From Ceratorhiza oryzae-sativae (Eukaryota; Basidiomycota; Agaricomycetes; Cantharellales; Ceratobasidiaceae): a stretch of 64,000 nt of DNA. Where the stretch lies: positions 2,418,001 through 2,482,000 of the forward strand of contig JARWMV010000233.1 in the NCBI GenBank assembly GCA_030998015.1, given 5' to 3'. Numbering within the stretch: position 1 is the stretch's first letter; each line of letters starts with the position of its first letter. The position numbers were made by a program, and so were the translations under genes. Positions 26,495-38,993 of this stretch are shown in pieces. The notes under the pieces are model-generated. The model did no database searches. It was not told the origin of the DNA and saw only the letters and a program-made list of their open reading frames with translations.

Positions 26495-29400
26495 ATGTCC
26501 TCGCCAGCGGTGAGCTCGCCGCTATAAAATAAAATGTCTAATTAATATTAAACGCATATTTTGTAGAACTCTGCGCTGACCGGAGCGACGACCGCCGAGG
26601 ACTCGCCCGCTGTCGCAACACCCAACTCGTCCGCCACCGACCTGCCAGATGTGTCCGCCGTGCAACTGGACACCCCCGTAGAGGACGAGGAGGCCGCCCG
26701 GCGCATGGCCCGGCTGAACTTCTTGCTTGAAAAATCATCGCTCTATGCGAAGATCCTGACCGCACGGATCAATCAGCAACAGACCGACTCGGCGAACAAG
26801 GCCATGAAAAAAGCAGCACAGCCCGAGAAAGACGGCTACCGCTGCAAAAACTCGCAAACGGACCCGACAATCCGACAGCTATGATATTGCAGAGCACATT
26901 GACTCGGGTGCGCTGGAAAAAGCCGCCAAGCGAGCAAAGGGAGACAAGGTGGCGCCCGCACCAGCCGCGGAGGAACCGGTCCAGCATACTATGGAACAAC
27001 CAGTGTTGATCACCGGAGCTACGCTAAAAGACTACCAGCTCGATGGCGTCCAATGGATAGCCAGTTTGTGGGAAAACGGCCTCAACGGGATTCTCGCCGA
27101 CGAAATGGGTCTCGGGTAAGTCACCCATTTTTCTCGTCGAACTCTGCATTAAGTCCTTCGTGTTTCCGTCTTCCAGAAAGGTCAGCAGGATCACTCTAAT
27201 TCTCTCATTTGGCTCGTCCTGACCCTTTTCATCAGACCCTTCAAACGATCGCTTTTCTCGCTCATCTAAAGTCTAAATCAGTCTGGGGCCCCTTTTTGAT
27301 CGTTTGTCCTCTAAGCGTGCTACACAACTGGATATCCGAGTTTGAAAAATTTGCGCCATCGGTTCGTCCCTCGTTTATCCGCCTGCCTCGCATTCGAGCT
27401 AACAATTGCAATCAGATTCCAGTGTGCATGTACCATGGTCCGCCTCCCCACCGCGTGGAGCTAGAAAGACGGTGCTCAGACAACCCACGTCGGTTGGGAC
27501 CTCTCCCAAAAAAGGCAAAGGCAAAGGTCGGAAGAGCGCGGCCGCGAAAAAGTCTGCCGAGGATGACCTGCCCGAACAAACCACCGCGACCTTTCCCATT
27601 GTAGTCACGACCTATGACATGGTACGACGCTCTCCTGCTCAGTTGTTTGTTCATCACCCACTCGGAGCGACAGGTCATCAAGGATCGGGCTCATTTGGCC
27701 AAGTACGCGTGGAAGTACATCGTGGTGGATGAGGGACACGGTTGAAAAATGTAAGCAAGCCGGGCATTCTTAAAATCAAGCTAATATGCCTCGCTAGATG
27801 AACTGCAAACTCATCCAGGAATTAAAACAATATTCGAGTGCCAATCGACTGATCCTCACCGGCACGCCCCTCCATGTATGGTGTTTTTGATCCATTCTTC
27901 TCCAAGTTCGGATTGACTGCATCTTGTATCATCAGAACAACCTCGCCGAGCTCTGGTCGCTCCTAAATTTCATTCTCCCCGACATTTTCAACGACCTCGA
28001 TTCATTCCAACAATGGTTCAACTTTACCGACGCCACATCTTCCGCCCCGTCCTCTCTTGCCTCTCACACCCCTGCGATCGTTTCGCAACTTCACGCCATC
28101 TTGAAGCCCTTCTTGTTGCGTCGGCTCAAAGTGGACGTGGCGTCCAATCTTCCACCTAAAAAGGAATATGTGCTGTTCGCTCCGCTGACAAGAGAACAGA
28201 AGGATCTTTACGAAGCGACGCTCAAGAAACAGATCCATGGCTACCTCATGAAGAAAGCACTGGATGGGGTCGAGGTAACCGAAGAGCCCAAGGTGGAGGA
28301 GGTCGAAGAGGAGAAACCGAGGATGGAACGTCGAAGCGAAAGCTGCGAAAGCGGACAAAACCTGTGGCTCCGGCGTATCTACTCGAGGACGACGACGACG
28401 TCTATTTCGACGCCCTCGAACGGGGTGACTACGACCTGCCCGAGGAGACCGAGGAAGAACGGCAGGCCAAGAAGCAGAAAGAGCGCAAGGCGGCGGCTGG
28501 TGCGACTAATCCCTCTCCCCTTGTCATCTTCTAATTTAGCTCCGACTCTTAGCTCGGACCGTTAACAACATGCACCTTCAAAACGTGGTCATGCAGCTCC
28601 GAAAAGTCTGCTCCCATCCCTATTTGTTCGACTGGCCTGCGGACGAAAACGACGAGCTTATTGTGGACGAAGGCCTGGTCAAGAAGAGTGGGAAGATGCT
28701 GCTCCTCGAGCGTATGTTGGATGCACTCCTTGCGCGCGGACACAAGGTCTTGATCTTCTCGCAGTTTACGACAATGCTGGATGTTATCGAGGTTCGTTGG
28801 CTTGAATCTACTGGCTGTCTTTCGCAACTCACTTGATGCATCGCGTAGGACTGGCTGCTGGAGTTCAAGGGCTGGGAGCCTTGCCGAATCGACGGCTCGA
28901 CGTTGCCCGAAGACCGACGAGAGCAGATGGATCGATTCAACAAGTCTGGCAACGGCCCTGAGGATCCGAAAATATTTTTGCTCAGTACTCGTGCGGGTGG
29001 ATTGGGGATTAACCTCGTTGGAGCGGATACCGTTATTTTCTACGACCAGGATTGGGTAAGTCGCACAACCCGAGTTCGAGTCGAACGGATGCTCAACGTC
29101 GTCGGTCCAGAACCCACAAATGGATTTACAAGCACAAGACCGTGCGCATAGGATTGGGCAGACCAAACCTGTCTTGATCTTCCGACTCGTGTGCAAGCAC
29201 ACGGTTGAGACCAAGATCATGCAATGTGCCGAGGATAAACGCAAACTTGAAGCGATGGTCATTGCCAAAGGTTCGCCGCTTGACGTGCTCATCTGTCCTG
29301 CCTTGCTCACCTTGACGCGAATAGATAAATTCCGAGGCTTCCAATCCAAGTCTGAATCTCTCACCATAGCTCAAGAGCTCCTTAAATCCGTCGAGTCCGA

Positions 29401-29611
29401 GGCGGAGCAGATTGACTTGGTCGATCAAGGCGACGAGCTCATTACGGATGCGGACATGGACGTACTGCTTGACCGGAGACCAGAAGTGTTTACCCAACGC
29501 GCCAAGGGCTGGAGCGGCAAGGAAGCCGGCAAGGGCGCGTTTGAGGTATACGAGGCAGAAAAGGACGAGGGTAACGACGGGTTGGCGAGAATGGGGGATA
29601 CCGCCGAGTAG
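26495..29611 (+). CDS. IRC5: SNF2-family chromatin remodeller, HELLS/LSH/DDM1/IRC5 type
   Basis: ATP-driven nucleosome remodeller of the LSH subgroup. Exon 1 is 15 nt (MSSPA), intron 26510-26566. The N-terminal helix [16 protein letters not shown] is the subgroup's hallmark. Then: [17 protein letters not shown] (Q motif region), [18 protein letters not shown] (Walker A), [18 protein letters not shown] (Ia), DEGHRLKN (Walker B, about 27726-27746), [19 protein letters not shown] (III), [40 protein letters not shown] (IV), [14 protein letters not shown] (V) and [15 protein letters not shown] (VI). An acidic insert ([17 protein letters not shown]) sits between the helicase lobes. Walker A is assembled through a 4-nt exon. 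Frame changes at about 26806, 27463, 27740 and 28320 interrupt an otherwise conserved protein and are probably assembly errors. Stop at 29609-29611, then a C run. Confidence 0.9.
27177..27180 (+). other. Four-nucleotide microexon completing Walker A
   Basis: AAAG between intron 27116-27176 (GTAAGT...TTCCAG) and intron 27181-27235 (GTCAGC...CTGAC...CATCAG). The upstream exon ends GG and the downstream exon begins ACC, so the splice reads GGA AAG ACC: the Gly-Lys-Thr of GLGKT. Skipping it loses the catalytic lysine and shifts frame. Confidence 0.75.
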
Positions 29612-29911
29612 CGACCCCCCCCCCCCTTGGACCATTGATTTAGGGACAGAGCAGAGGCGTATACTATATCTAATTCATGTAAACTATGTTCTTGCTAGAT
29701 CAGCTTTGTAGATAATTCGGCCTTGTTTCTTTCTTTCTTGATTTAATAGCTATGTTAATCTTGCACGATTGGGCCGGCCCTGAGTCACGTAGGCGGCGTT
29801 TGTTGTGTGAGCTCGATCACTCCACCACAAACAATTATACACTCCGACTCTCCGGGTCGATCCTCGCATACTGATTCTCTTGACTCTGGGTAGCATATCT
29901 GAGACAGTATT

Positions 29912-30855
29912 ATGCCACGCCTATCTCAAGCAGCGACCAATGCAGCAAGCGCAGAGAGTCAACAAGAAGTAGTCATGGCCGCCGAAGGAATCGAAAACTA
30001 CGAGCTACCCAAGGCACTCGTGACAAGGATCGCCAAATCTGCTGTGAGTCCCACTAGCGTTTACTCGACTGCCTCGCGTAACGAGCGAAGAAAATTGGAT
30101 TGCCCCCCCTCCCCCGGCGCGTCTAGATACCTGAAAACGCAAAACTCCAAAAGGAAGCGCTACATGCCATGTTGAAGGGTTCTACAGTGTTTATTAATTA
30201 CTTGGGTACGTCCCTAGGCTTGTTGTCTGATAAATATTTCCTCCTCTCGCTCTGACGAGGGCATCGGCGTACAGCGGCGACTGCACACGACGTCTCCCGC
30301 GCCCGGGGTCACAAATCCGTTGGAGCGGCAGACGTGATCAAGGCTATCGAGACGATCGAATTCAACACGGACGGGCTGATCAAGTTTTTGGAGGATGATT
30401 TGGAAGGTGTGTGTGTTTGTTCCATCATCGCGGCTGTTTCATTGGGGTATGAATGAGGAATGGATAGCGTTTCGAGCCGGGACGAAAAAGACCAAGGCTG
30501 CCAAGGCTGCTGCTGCACCGGGCACGAGTGGGAAAGGGAAACAAAAGGAGGCGAGCACGGCTACTGCTGGAGGGAGAAAGCTCAAAATCGTGATTGCGCC
30601 TATTCGAGACGACGAGGAAGGAGAAGGAGGGGAGGTGGTGGAGCAGGAGCAAGAGATCGAAGACGAGGAAGTAGGAGAGGATGTGGATGAACTCGAGGAC
30701 GACGGTGAGTTGTTCTGTTTCGTTGAAAGGTGAAGCCAACGTGAATTTTTTGTGTAGTCGACGAAGAACCGGATGAAACGATGGAGTATGACACCACAAA
30801 AGAGACAACCAGCGGGGGAGGGGGTATCGACGAGTCTTTCAAGTCTGCGACGTAA
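29912..30855 (+). CDS. DPB4: DNA polymerase epsilon subunit / histone-fold protein Dpb4 (POLE3)
   Basis: Histone-fold protein of DNA polymerase epsilon and of ISWI-type remodellers. Four exons join cleanly: 29912-30042 (ending VTRIAKSA), then PENAKLQKEALHAMLKGSTVFINYL, then AATAHDVSRARGHKSVGAADVIKAIETIEF, then the tail. The histone fold covers residues 30-115 or so and has the NF-YB-like core of the family, with the usual ELPKALVTRI start. The C-terminus is a Lys/Ala-rich stretch followed by a long acidic tail (IEDEEVGEDVDELEDD), as in other POLE3 proteins. No frame break. It is oriented head-to-tail 300 nt after the SNF2 gene. Confidence 0.9.
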
Positions 30856-32460
30856 ATCTAGTGATATGTCGGCTTGACCTTGATAACCATTCGTTTCCTC
30901 TGATCGCATTTGAGCTTGATCCAACTTGCCTTCGACATGTTACAGCCGATGCAACCAGTAACGGTAACACGTCCAACAGCGACATTTGGCGATCATTAGC
31001 CCAATCGAAAATCAGGACAGTCCTGCAGCACCGATTTCTCCATATGCCCGAGTAACTTGCGCCAGGTGAACTGACCTCTTCTTCTGTCGGCCCTAGCGTT
31101 CACAAAAGACCTTTCCGAATATTTGCCTATTTCTTTTTCACCTTGCTCATCGCATGATTTGTTGACACAAGGCAAACCTCGTTGGAATCCAAACATTACG
31201 GCCAATCCTCCGTGTATTCATGGCACGGTACCTGGCTATTCAATCAAAACGGGTATGAATAATTATCCGGCCATAATCCCTCTGCGCCAAGGCGCTGGCA
31301 AGGCCATCACAGCTTGCAGGTGTCCACACGACGAGCGCTCAAGAATCTAACACCCAGAAGATTTGCTGAGGCTACGGCGCTGAGGCATCGACCTTGCCAG
31401 GTAACGAACCAGGCTTCAATCCAAGGAGTCAGGGGTCCTACTGTGCTATATTGAACCCCAAACGGCAAGGAAAGGAACATCAGATAGGACTGTACCCACT
31501 CTTACCATAGCGCACCCCCGCTATGATACGGCTCTTGAAATGAAACCTTGGTTGGTTGCGAATACTTCAAGGATCATCCTTTGCGGCCGGCGGTGGGCTG
31601 TATTGAGACTAGGCCTAACCCGCACAGCTTGCTGGAAGCGCTCAGCCGAATATGCGTCTCGCGTTATCTTCTGACGCCCGTACCTCCGCTCGTTCACCCT
31701 GGATGATCACCGCAAGGTTGATTGCGACTCCGGGTTGGGCTTGGCAAACCATAGGCGACGCTTCGAGTACATAATTGTAAACCATATCGCATGGGTGCAG
31801 AAGGCGCGAACGGCCATGAAACAGACGCTTGGAGCGTACTGGGTAACTTAGCACAACAATTCAGTCACCCTCAAATCGAACATGGATGATGTGCAGATCT
31901 TCGCATCGGCCAAGTATCCATAATTATATCGGGCGGCTATGACATAATGTAGTATATACATCGATTCCGTAGAGGCAAGTACGATATAGAGTAGAGCGGT
32001 GGAGCAACAGACGTGAACGGGGTGCCAAGACGCGTATCAAGCAGGGCATGGCGGGTCAAGCCAAGTCTTTCGGGCTGAACAGGCGAGCTGGGGGAGTGGG
32101 GGGGGGGGGGAACCAGGGGCTCGATGCTCAGTGCCTGTCAGCCTGTATGCGGCCGAACAACCAAACAAATTAACACCACGGGGCCCAGCCGCGGATAGAT
32201 GGGTTGCCTGGTCCTTCTGCTTCAGTCGAGGCACACTTCTGAGCCCACCCGCATGAACAGATCCGAACAAGATGCTTAGGCGACGTCCAGCCACGTACGG
32301 GCATGGAGGTCCGTAGTGTGAACTGGGGTGCGTCCAACGGTATGCCATCAAATTACTATCACCCTGTGCCTGCTATGGGGTTACGTATCTACGAATGTGT
32401 TGATTGCCAGTGTCTGGTGTTCCTTGATGACGGTTGGCTCGAGGGCGCTCATTATCAGCA
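30856..32460. other. Long intergenic region
   Basis: About 1.6 kb with no supported coding or RNA gene. A G run of about 13 bases is at 32098-32110. The right end carries the promoter of the GH31 gene. Confidence 0.45.
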
Positions 32461-32465
32461 CTTCG

Positions 32466-32474
32466 TATATAAAC
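32466..32474 (+). promoter_or_regulatory. TATA box of the GH31 gene
   Basis: TATATAAAC, 91 nt before the last base preceding the ATG at 32565, followed by a CT-rich stretch. Confidence 0.55.
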
Positions 32475-32564
32475 GCCTATCAGCATGTTGTGTTCTCCCT
32501 GCCCCCTCTCTGGCATTTAGTGCATGGATTGAAATACTCCAGGGCTTCATTTCTCTTTCTCAAA

Positions 32565-35500
32565 ATGCCTTACAACAAAGAAAACGATATCTACCGCTAC
32601 GTCCGAGCGGAAGAGTTCTTCAGCGACCTTGATTCATATGATGGAAGCAAGAAATACACTCGTATCCGAAACGTCAAACTGTATCTGGAGCAGGACTCGA
32701 GCGAGAAGGCACTCACACATCATGGGAGGGCATTCGTCGACTCCGACAATGGTAAAATTTTCCTTGTCGAGTTCTTGCGGCCGACTGTGTTTCGCCTGCG
32801 CTTCAACCCCGAATACAAAGCACTGACTGATTATGTTGATGGCAACTCGTGAGTTGGCATGCTATAGTCTAATTCGTGGAGTGGACTTATAAAAAAACAT
32901 TCATTCAAGACGCAACCTGATTGGAAACAACCTCACGGATCTCATTGACACCTTGGACCGGCTCGAGCTAATTAAATGGGAAGTAGTGTGCGAGGAGCAG
33001 GATGATTACATCAAGCTCGAATCTCGCCCAGTTCTGCAGGCTGCCCCGGATGACTACTACATGCGAGTCTACATTCGCAAGAAGAACTTCAAGATTGTAG
33101 CTGTTCAACCGGTTAAGCCCTATATTACCAGTGAAGTGGCCGTTGTAAGCAAGGAATTCGATGTGCCTGCGCTGCAAGACCACAACCCGGACGTAAAGGT
33201 TGTATGGTTGACCAAGCCGTGTGGCATATCATACTCTGGGAAGGTGACTGTGGTTGAAGTCGAGAAGCCAGGCCTGGCTAGATACCTTGGTAGGCTCTCA
33301 TTACTGGTCTGCTTGCAGATATCGTATGCTCATACTTTGTGGATGCTTATAGGATTCGGCGAACAAGGTGGAAGACAGCTTCTGAAAACCAAGGTTATCG
33401 TGGATTATTTCAGTAAGCCAACCGCACCCACACTTGAGATGGAGTGATCGAGAACTTGAGGTTTGATACAGACTACGACAATATGACATACTCACAGGTG
33501 TATGGCCACGGGCCCCTGGACTCACGCGAGCCGCTCTACCACTCGGAACCTTTTTGGATGGAGGTTGCTCAGCATCCCGGGCATCTTCTCAGGGTGGCAA
33601 GCTTCGTCGACAATTTCTCTCAAGTATGTCTAGATATTGGGTCAAGGGATAATAGCGAGATGCGAGTCGCCACACGCTTCAATAGCATGCAGCTGTGTGT
33701 TATCACCAGTGAATCTATCAGTGGCTTGATTAGCTCTTACACGTCAATCGTTGGTCGACCTCGTCTCAAGCCTCGTTACGTTCTTGGCTATCACCAAGGC
33801 TGCTACGGATACGACCAACCGTACAAGATTCGAGACGTGGTTCACGGCTATCGAAATCTCGATTTTCCTTTGGATGGGATACATATCGACGTCGATTTTC
33901 AGCGCCACTACAAGACATTTACTGTCGACGAGAATATATTTCCCAATCCTGGGGATTTTCTAGCTGAACTTCGTGGACTGGGCGTCAAGTGTAGCACCAA
34001 CATTACGCCTTTCATCAATGCAGACGATGACAAAACGTACCTGACACTCCAAGATGGTCTAAAAAAAGGGTGCGCATTTTATCATATTGTCCATCCTTAC
34101 CCTTTCTTATTTAAATTACCTTTCTTCGTTTTCTAGTTATTTCGTTCAAGATGAGCGCTACCTTGGCGAAGGTGGCCCAAGTTTCGCAGACGAAGACCGA
34201 TATATGCTCTATCGTGGTGGCAATAAGAACGAATTTCAAGCATCCGACCTGAGCCAGGAGCCTAGAGACCAATATAGACCGCAAGATCGAGTGTAAGTTC
34301 AATTCGAAACGTTCGCCTCTTAAACCCGTATTAAGCTTAAATCCGTATCTTCACTTGTGTAGACCACTTTCAGACACATGGAACAAGAGAGTGCCATTTA
34401 GGGGAGGAGTTTGGTATGGTGGGGATCTGGGAAGAGTATGTAAAGATCGCAGCGTTGGAGCGTTCTGACCTAATGATATGATCTGCTCAATAGCCAGGAT
34501 ACTATCCGGACCTTCATCGAGAAGACGTGCGGGAGTGGTGGGGTGACCAATACAATTATCTCATTTCCTTGGGCCTCGAGTTTGTCTGGCAAGATATGAC
34601 TTCACCTTGTATGGGAGCCAGCTATGGTGACATGAGGAGGTACGCGAATATATGCAATCTCGAACGAAATTGGCTAATCAGTAACATAGTTTCCCATTCC
34701 GACTCAAACTAACCCTGGATGCCATCAAGGACACTAAGGGTTCAAGCCTACCTGCCCAAGTCCCAGCTATCGAAGTTTGGTCGCTATATGCGTTGAATCT
34801 GCATAAAGCGACCATGAAAGGATGGGAGCGTAATCCGAATCGCAAGGACAAAGCGACCGGCAAGGAGAAACGTAATTTTATCATCGGGCGTGGAGGATAC
34901 ATCGGTCTACACCGTTATGCGGGACTTTGGACAGGGGACAATTCCTCAAGCTGGGAGTTCTTGAGGGTGTCGGTTGCCCAGGTCATGTCGCTAGGACTAT
35001 CAGGGATCACGATATCGGGAGGCGACGTTGGTGGATTTGAGAAAAGCAGTGATAACGAGAAATGGGCGAGTCCAGAGCTGGTAATGCGCTGGTATTGTGC
35101 CTACTCGTTGCTACCTTGGTTCCGGTGAGTCAATGCGTCTACCTTGAACAATGGAATGTTCTGATTGACCCTGCTTTCATCTGCTTGTCAGGAATCATTA
35201 CAACGGAAAGCCTGGGAGGAAGCTGTTCCAGGTGATATGCACTACAAAACTATCTTTAATGGGCCATGTATGCTCATGAGAACCAATTTAGGAACCATTC
35301 CGATTCATCGATCATATCAACGAGGTCCCAGATGATCAGAAGTGGATGTATCGTGCTGCCCTATCGGTATGCCGATACTACGTCAAACTTCGATACACGC
35401 TTCTGCAGCTTCTGTACGACCAAATGTTTGACAACCTGGTAACGGGTTTGCCTATTGCACGATCTTTGGTGAGCGACCCCTTGGGTTTCCAACGCACAGA

Positions 35501-36680
35501 AATTCTGACCGTCTGCATTGAACGTGTAGATTATTTCAAACGAGGATGATTCTTCATTGTATGGAGAGGTCAGAATGCAGTAGAGACGTAAGGTACTTTT
35601 CTGATTCACTCCTTTTGAGCAGAACTCCGACTTCCTTGACGACGAGTATATGGTAGGCGACGACGTGCTCGTAGCGCCAATTCTCTGGCCACAGGCCGAT
35701 CGCGGAAACGTCACACGAACGGTTTATCTTCCTCGACCATCCGCATGGTGGCAAAGCAACCTGCGTGCAGGTGGACCAGATTATGCTACTCCACTCGGCG
35801 GCTCGTTTGACGGGGGCTCGTTGGTTCCTTACGATGCTCGCATGAATGATCAGGAGTCTCAAATACCGTGGATAACCCCGATGTTCATCAAATATGGCGA
35901 GTATTTCTAATTCAAGACAGTGTGAGATATTAAAATTTTTAAATCACCTGTTGTAGGTGCCATATTCCCGCAGATTCAACCTCGAAGCTACGCGGAGGAT
36001 GTTTCGACACCAAATCCCATCTCTGTACTTTTCTATCCTGGCGATGATGGCCAAACCAGGGTGGGTAATTTCTTGAAACTGAGCCACCAGATGGTGAGAC
36101 CAACCGTTGAACGAGCAGAGTTACGATATGTACCTTGACGACGGGGTATCAAGGAAAGTGCACCCACTGCCCCCGGAATTCAGAAGAATCTTGCGATAAA
36201 TTTAGAAATTGATACCTCTGTATTGAAGGATTCTTCAAATTTCCTCAGAGCCGAAGCATTTGGTGACGACAAGGCTGCAGATGTATACTGGAAGGTTAGA
36301 ATTGGGCAGGTGAGCTACGGCATATTTCATACCTTTAGTTTGAAGCTAATGGATCAAATTCTGCGAGCTAGGCGACAAAGTATGATACATCGGATCCTGC
36401 GAACCAAAGGATCATTCGAACGATCACCCTCGAGAACATTCATACTAGCCAACAGTTTGACCCGACGACGATCAATGGTCCAGTGTATCAACTCATCGTC
36501 TGGGCCAAACCCGAGGATTCAGATTCATTTGCCAAGTCCCAGGTGAAGGTTTCCACGGATAAGGGGGCCACTCAGGTGAAAAGCTGGTATGACAGTGGCA
36601 GAAAGGCTTGGGTCGTAGAGCCGCCGATGAAGGATGTCGCCAAGGCTAAGCACACCGTTGAGTTGGTTTACAAGGCTTGA
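32565..36680 (+). CDS. Glycoside hydrolase family 31 enzyme, probable alpha-1,4-glucan lyase
   Basis: Acts on alpha-1,4-glucans; lyases of this family release 1,5-anhydrofructose without water. The start MPYNKENDIYRYVRAEEFF has no signal peptide, so the enzyme is probably intracellular. N-terminal beta-sandwich: VYGHGPLDSREPLYHSEPFWM. Barrel: RPRLKPRYVLGYHQGCYGY, FPLDGIHIDVDFQRHYKTF, the nucleophile motif FVWQDMTSP (Asp codon 34593-34595), and SGGDVGGFE, which carries the expected acid/base Asp (35024-35026). C-terminal part: GDDVLVAPILWPQADRGNVTRTVYLP and VLFYPGDDGQTRSYDMYLDDG. WQDMT at the nucleophile and the YHSEPFWM block match fungal and algal glucan lyases better than alpha-glucosidases, which have W.DMNE. 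About twelve short introns; about 1000 residues, the usual size for lyases. Stop 36678-36680. GH31 is certain; lyase activity is inferred from motifs. Confidence 0.85.
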
Positions 36681-38275
36681 TAGTCGCCATGTACAAATTT
36701 GAACTGGTGAATTGAGTTGAATCGAATCGAATCGAAGCGCGTCGCACATTGTAAATATAGTTACTTCGCATGCAGCCACTTCGTGACTTATTTGGTGGTT
36801 TAGATCTTCAATTGAATACACAATACGCCGCCTTTGAATGTACGATAGTCAGCTACAGTTCGATTGAACCTCGGCGGTCATCCGCAGCAGATGGCCCGGC
36901 CACACATCGCCGAATCACCTTTGGCCCAGATCATGTATGCTACAGGCGATCACGTACATACTCGCCCAATGCCCCCTATGATAACGAGTAGGTTGTTCTG
37001 CGCAAGGCGTCGAAACCTCTGCCCCTCGTAGACCTTTTCGACACATCGAAAGGCCTCACGGTTCTTTTGGTTTTTATCGTTCACTCTCTTTTAGAAAGAC
37101 TTGATTCTTTTTTTGTGTTTTGTTTGTTTCTCTCGCCGGAAGGCTTGCTGGACGTGTTTACTTGTAGTCTCTTGCTCTTTATTTCCTTCCCTTTTGAGGT
37201 TCCCCGGCCTTCGGGCTGACCTTTTATCTCTACTCCGGTTTTGAAACTCGTGCGGTTTGACCTTGTGTTCATGTCGCACGTTAAAATTGGATCCCCCGAT
37301 CACGTGCCTCACACATCCCATCCTGAGATCTTCGACAGCGGGTGTTGATAAAGTTACTGCCTATAGGATTCCCTGTAGTTCCCTTTAAATTTCTTTGGCA
37401 AAGGCTATTTAATGATAAATATGAATTTGAATCTACAGAATGTGCGAATAGCCCGAGAGACTGCGGCCAGGCTTCGAGCTTCAGGACGGTGGCAAATCTA
37501 GCCGGGCGCTTCCTTCTTTCACTATTCATGGATTGTATTTAAACCACGAGCATACTATTGGTACCCTACGTCATAGCCAGGGCAGTACCGGAAGTCGCTT
37601 ACACTCAGCGAACATTCTTTGAAACGGACACAAGTAACCTTCCCTATGCTAATAATACATGAATATAACTAATGATTTTGGCCGGAAATTTCTCGTAGAG
37701 AACTTGAATATAGAATGGCTCATTTCAAGGCACAAATTTGAACAAGAATTCCATTTGCACCTGTAGATAGAATAACTACAGGGGTATCAGAAATATGAAA
37801 TTATTTAGGTGATATTCAGTCGCCAAATCTCCAATCCAGATGTTCAAAATGCGCCGAAAAGTTCAATCAAATAATGCAATGCCTGAGTCAAGATGATTCG
37901 ACTCGAGCCCTTTCAACCGAGTCCAATAATTCCTATCCCATCCCCAGCTTTCCCTGGTCTTCCAACAATCCTGAAACCAACCCTATCTCAGTCGTATGAC
38001 TTTAGACTATGAGAATCCTACGAATTTTAGATATCACAGATTGTATAGTCTTGGCTACTTGGCTATGACACTCGGCTTATTGCCGGGCTTCACCGTCGTT
38101 TCCTCAGTTTGTGCCATATACTGGTCCTCGGGCTCGAATGCCGATTCCACAGCTCCCATTCCAGTCTATCGCCGGTTTGGGCTGCGCGGCTTCCCGGCCA
38201 TCCGCATAGCTCTCGTAGACTTCTTCAATTGTCATTCCTGGGACGGTTGACTCGGTCTCACGCAGGGAGGTATCT
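36681..38275. other. Intergenic, nothing recognised
   Basis: Includes a pyrimidine-rich stretch 37020-37250 with imperfect hairpins (CCTTTTCGA...TCGAAAGG) that could be an old retroelement end, without terminal motifs to prove it. Confidence 0.35.
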
Positions 38276-38280
38276 CGTGG

Positions 38281-38438
38281 CTAAGATACAAATCGTACTT
38301 AGCTCAACTACGAAGGTAGAGAACTATGTATATACTGTACCTAAGATACAAATCGTACTGCAGAGCACAGTCAGAATAAAATACATGAAAAGAAAAGAAA
38401 ATACGATACCTTAGCTCAACTACGAAGGTAGAGAACTA
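38281..38438. repeat. Interleaved short direct repeats
   Basis: CTAAGATACAAATCGTACT occurs at 38281-38299 and exactly 60 bp later at 38341-38359. A 28-bp unit (TTAGCTCAACTACGAAGG...) occurs at 38299-38326 and 38411-38438. The second unit contains the small hairpin CTACGAAGGTAG. Confidence 0.85.
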
Positions 38439-38993
38439 AGGAAGGAGAGGGGGCTCCCGCGAACTCACACATGATATCAGAGAGGGGGGATACGAAACAG
38501 AAACAAATATGCGCATACATACACGCATATGATTGTAAATTCAACACTCGGGAGGTGTCGTGTTATGGCCGGAGCATGTCGAAATTCGATGTTTCATCAT
38601 GTCCATCTCCCAGCGCGTGTAGTAGACGATCCAAGGTGGAGGGTTTACAACTCCTCCCACCTAGCTTCTAGAGTCGAAATGCTCATGCTTTGCCCGCAAA
38701 AAAGGCCCAGACAGGGATGCAGAGAGAGTACGTACGGCAACTCCGGAAGGTATTAGCTGTCGAATATTCATCATGGTTGATTGTATTCGATGTTGTTCAC
38801 TTTAGTGTCCGTTCTAAGCGGGTACTCGGAGACGCTAGAACGTCCAGAACGTCCACTACCGCTCGACATGGAATCTTTGGGCGCTGCCGTCCTGCGGGGC
38901 TCGGTGCTATAGCAGATCCTCCGGAAGGACAAAGAAAAGCCGATGCACACCCCGCTCGAGTCAGTCGTAAATGAGTCAAATGATTGAATCCCT

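Noticed and set aside
30425..30924. Ser-rich minus-strand frames
   Set aside because: They are the antisense of the acidic tail of DPB4.
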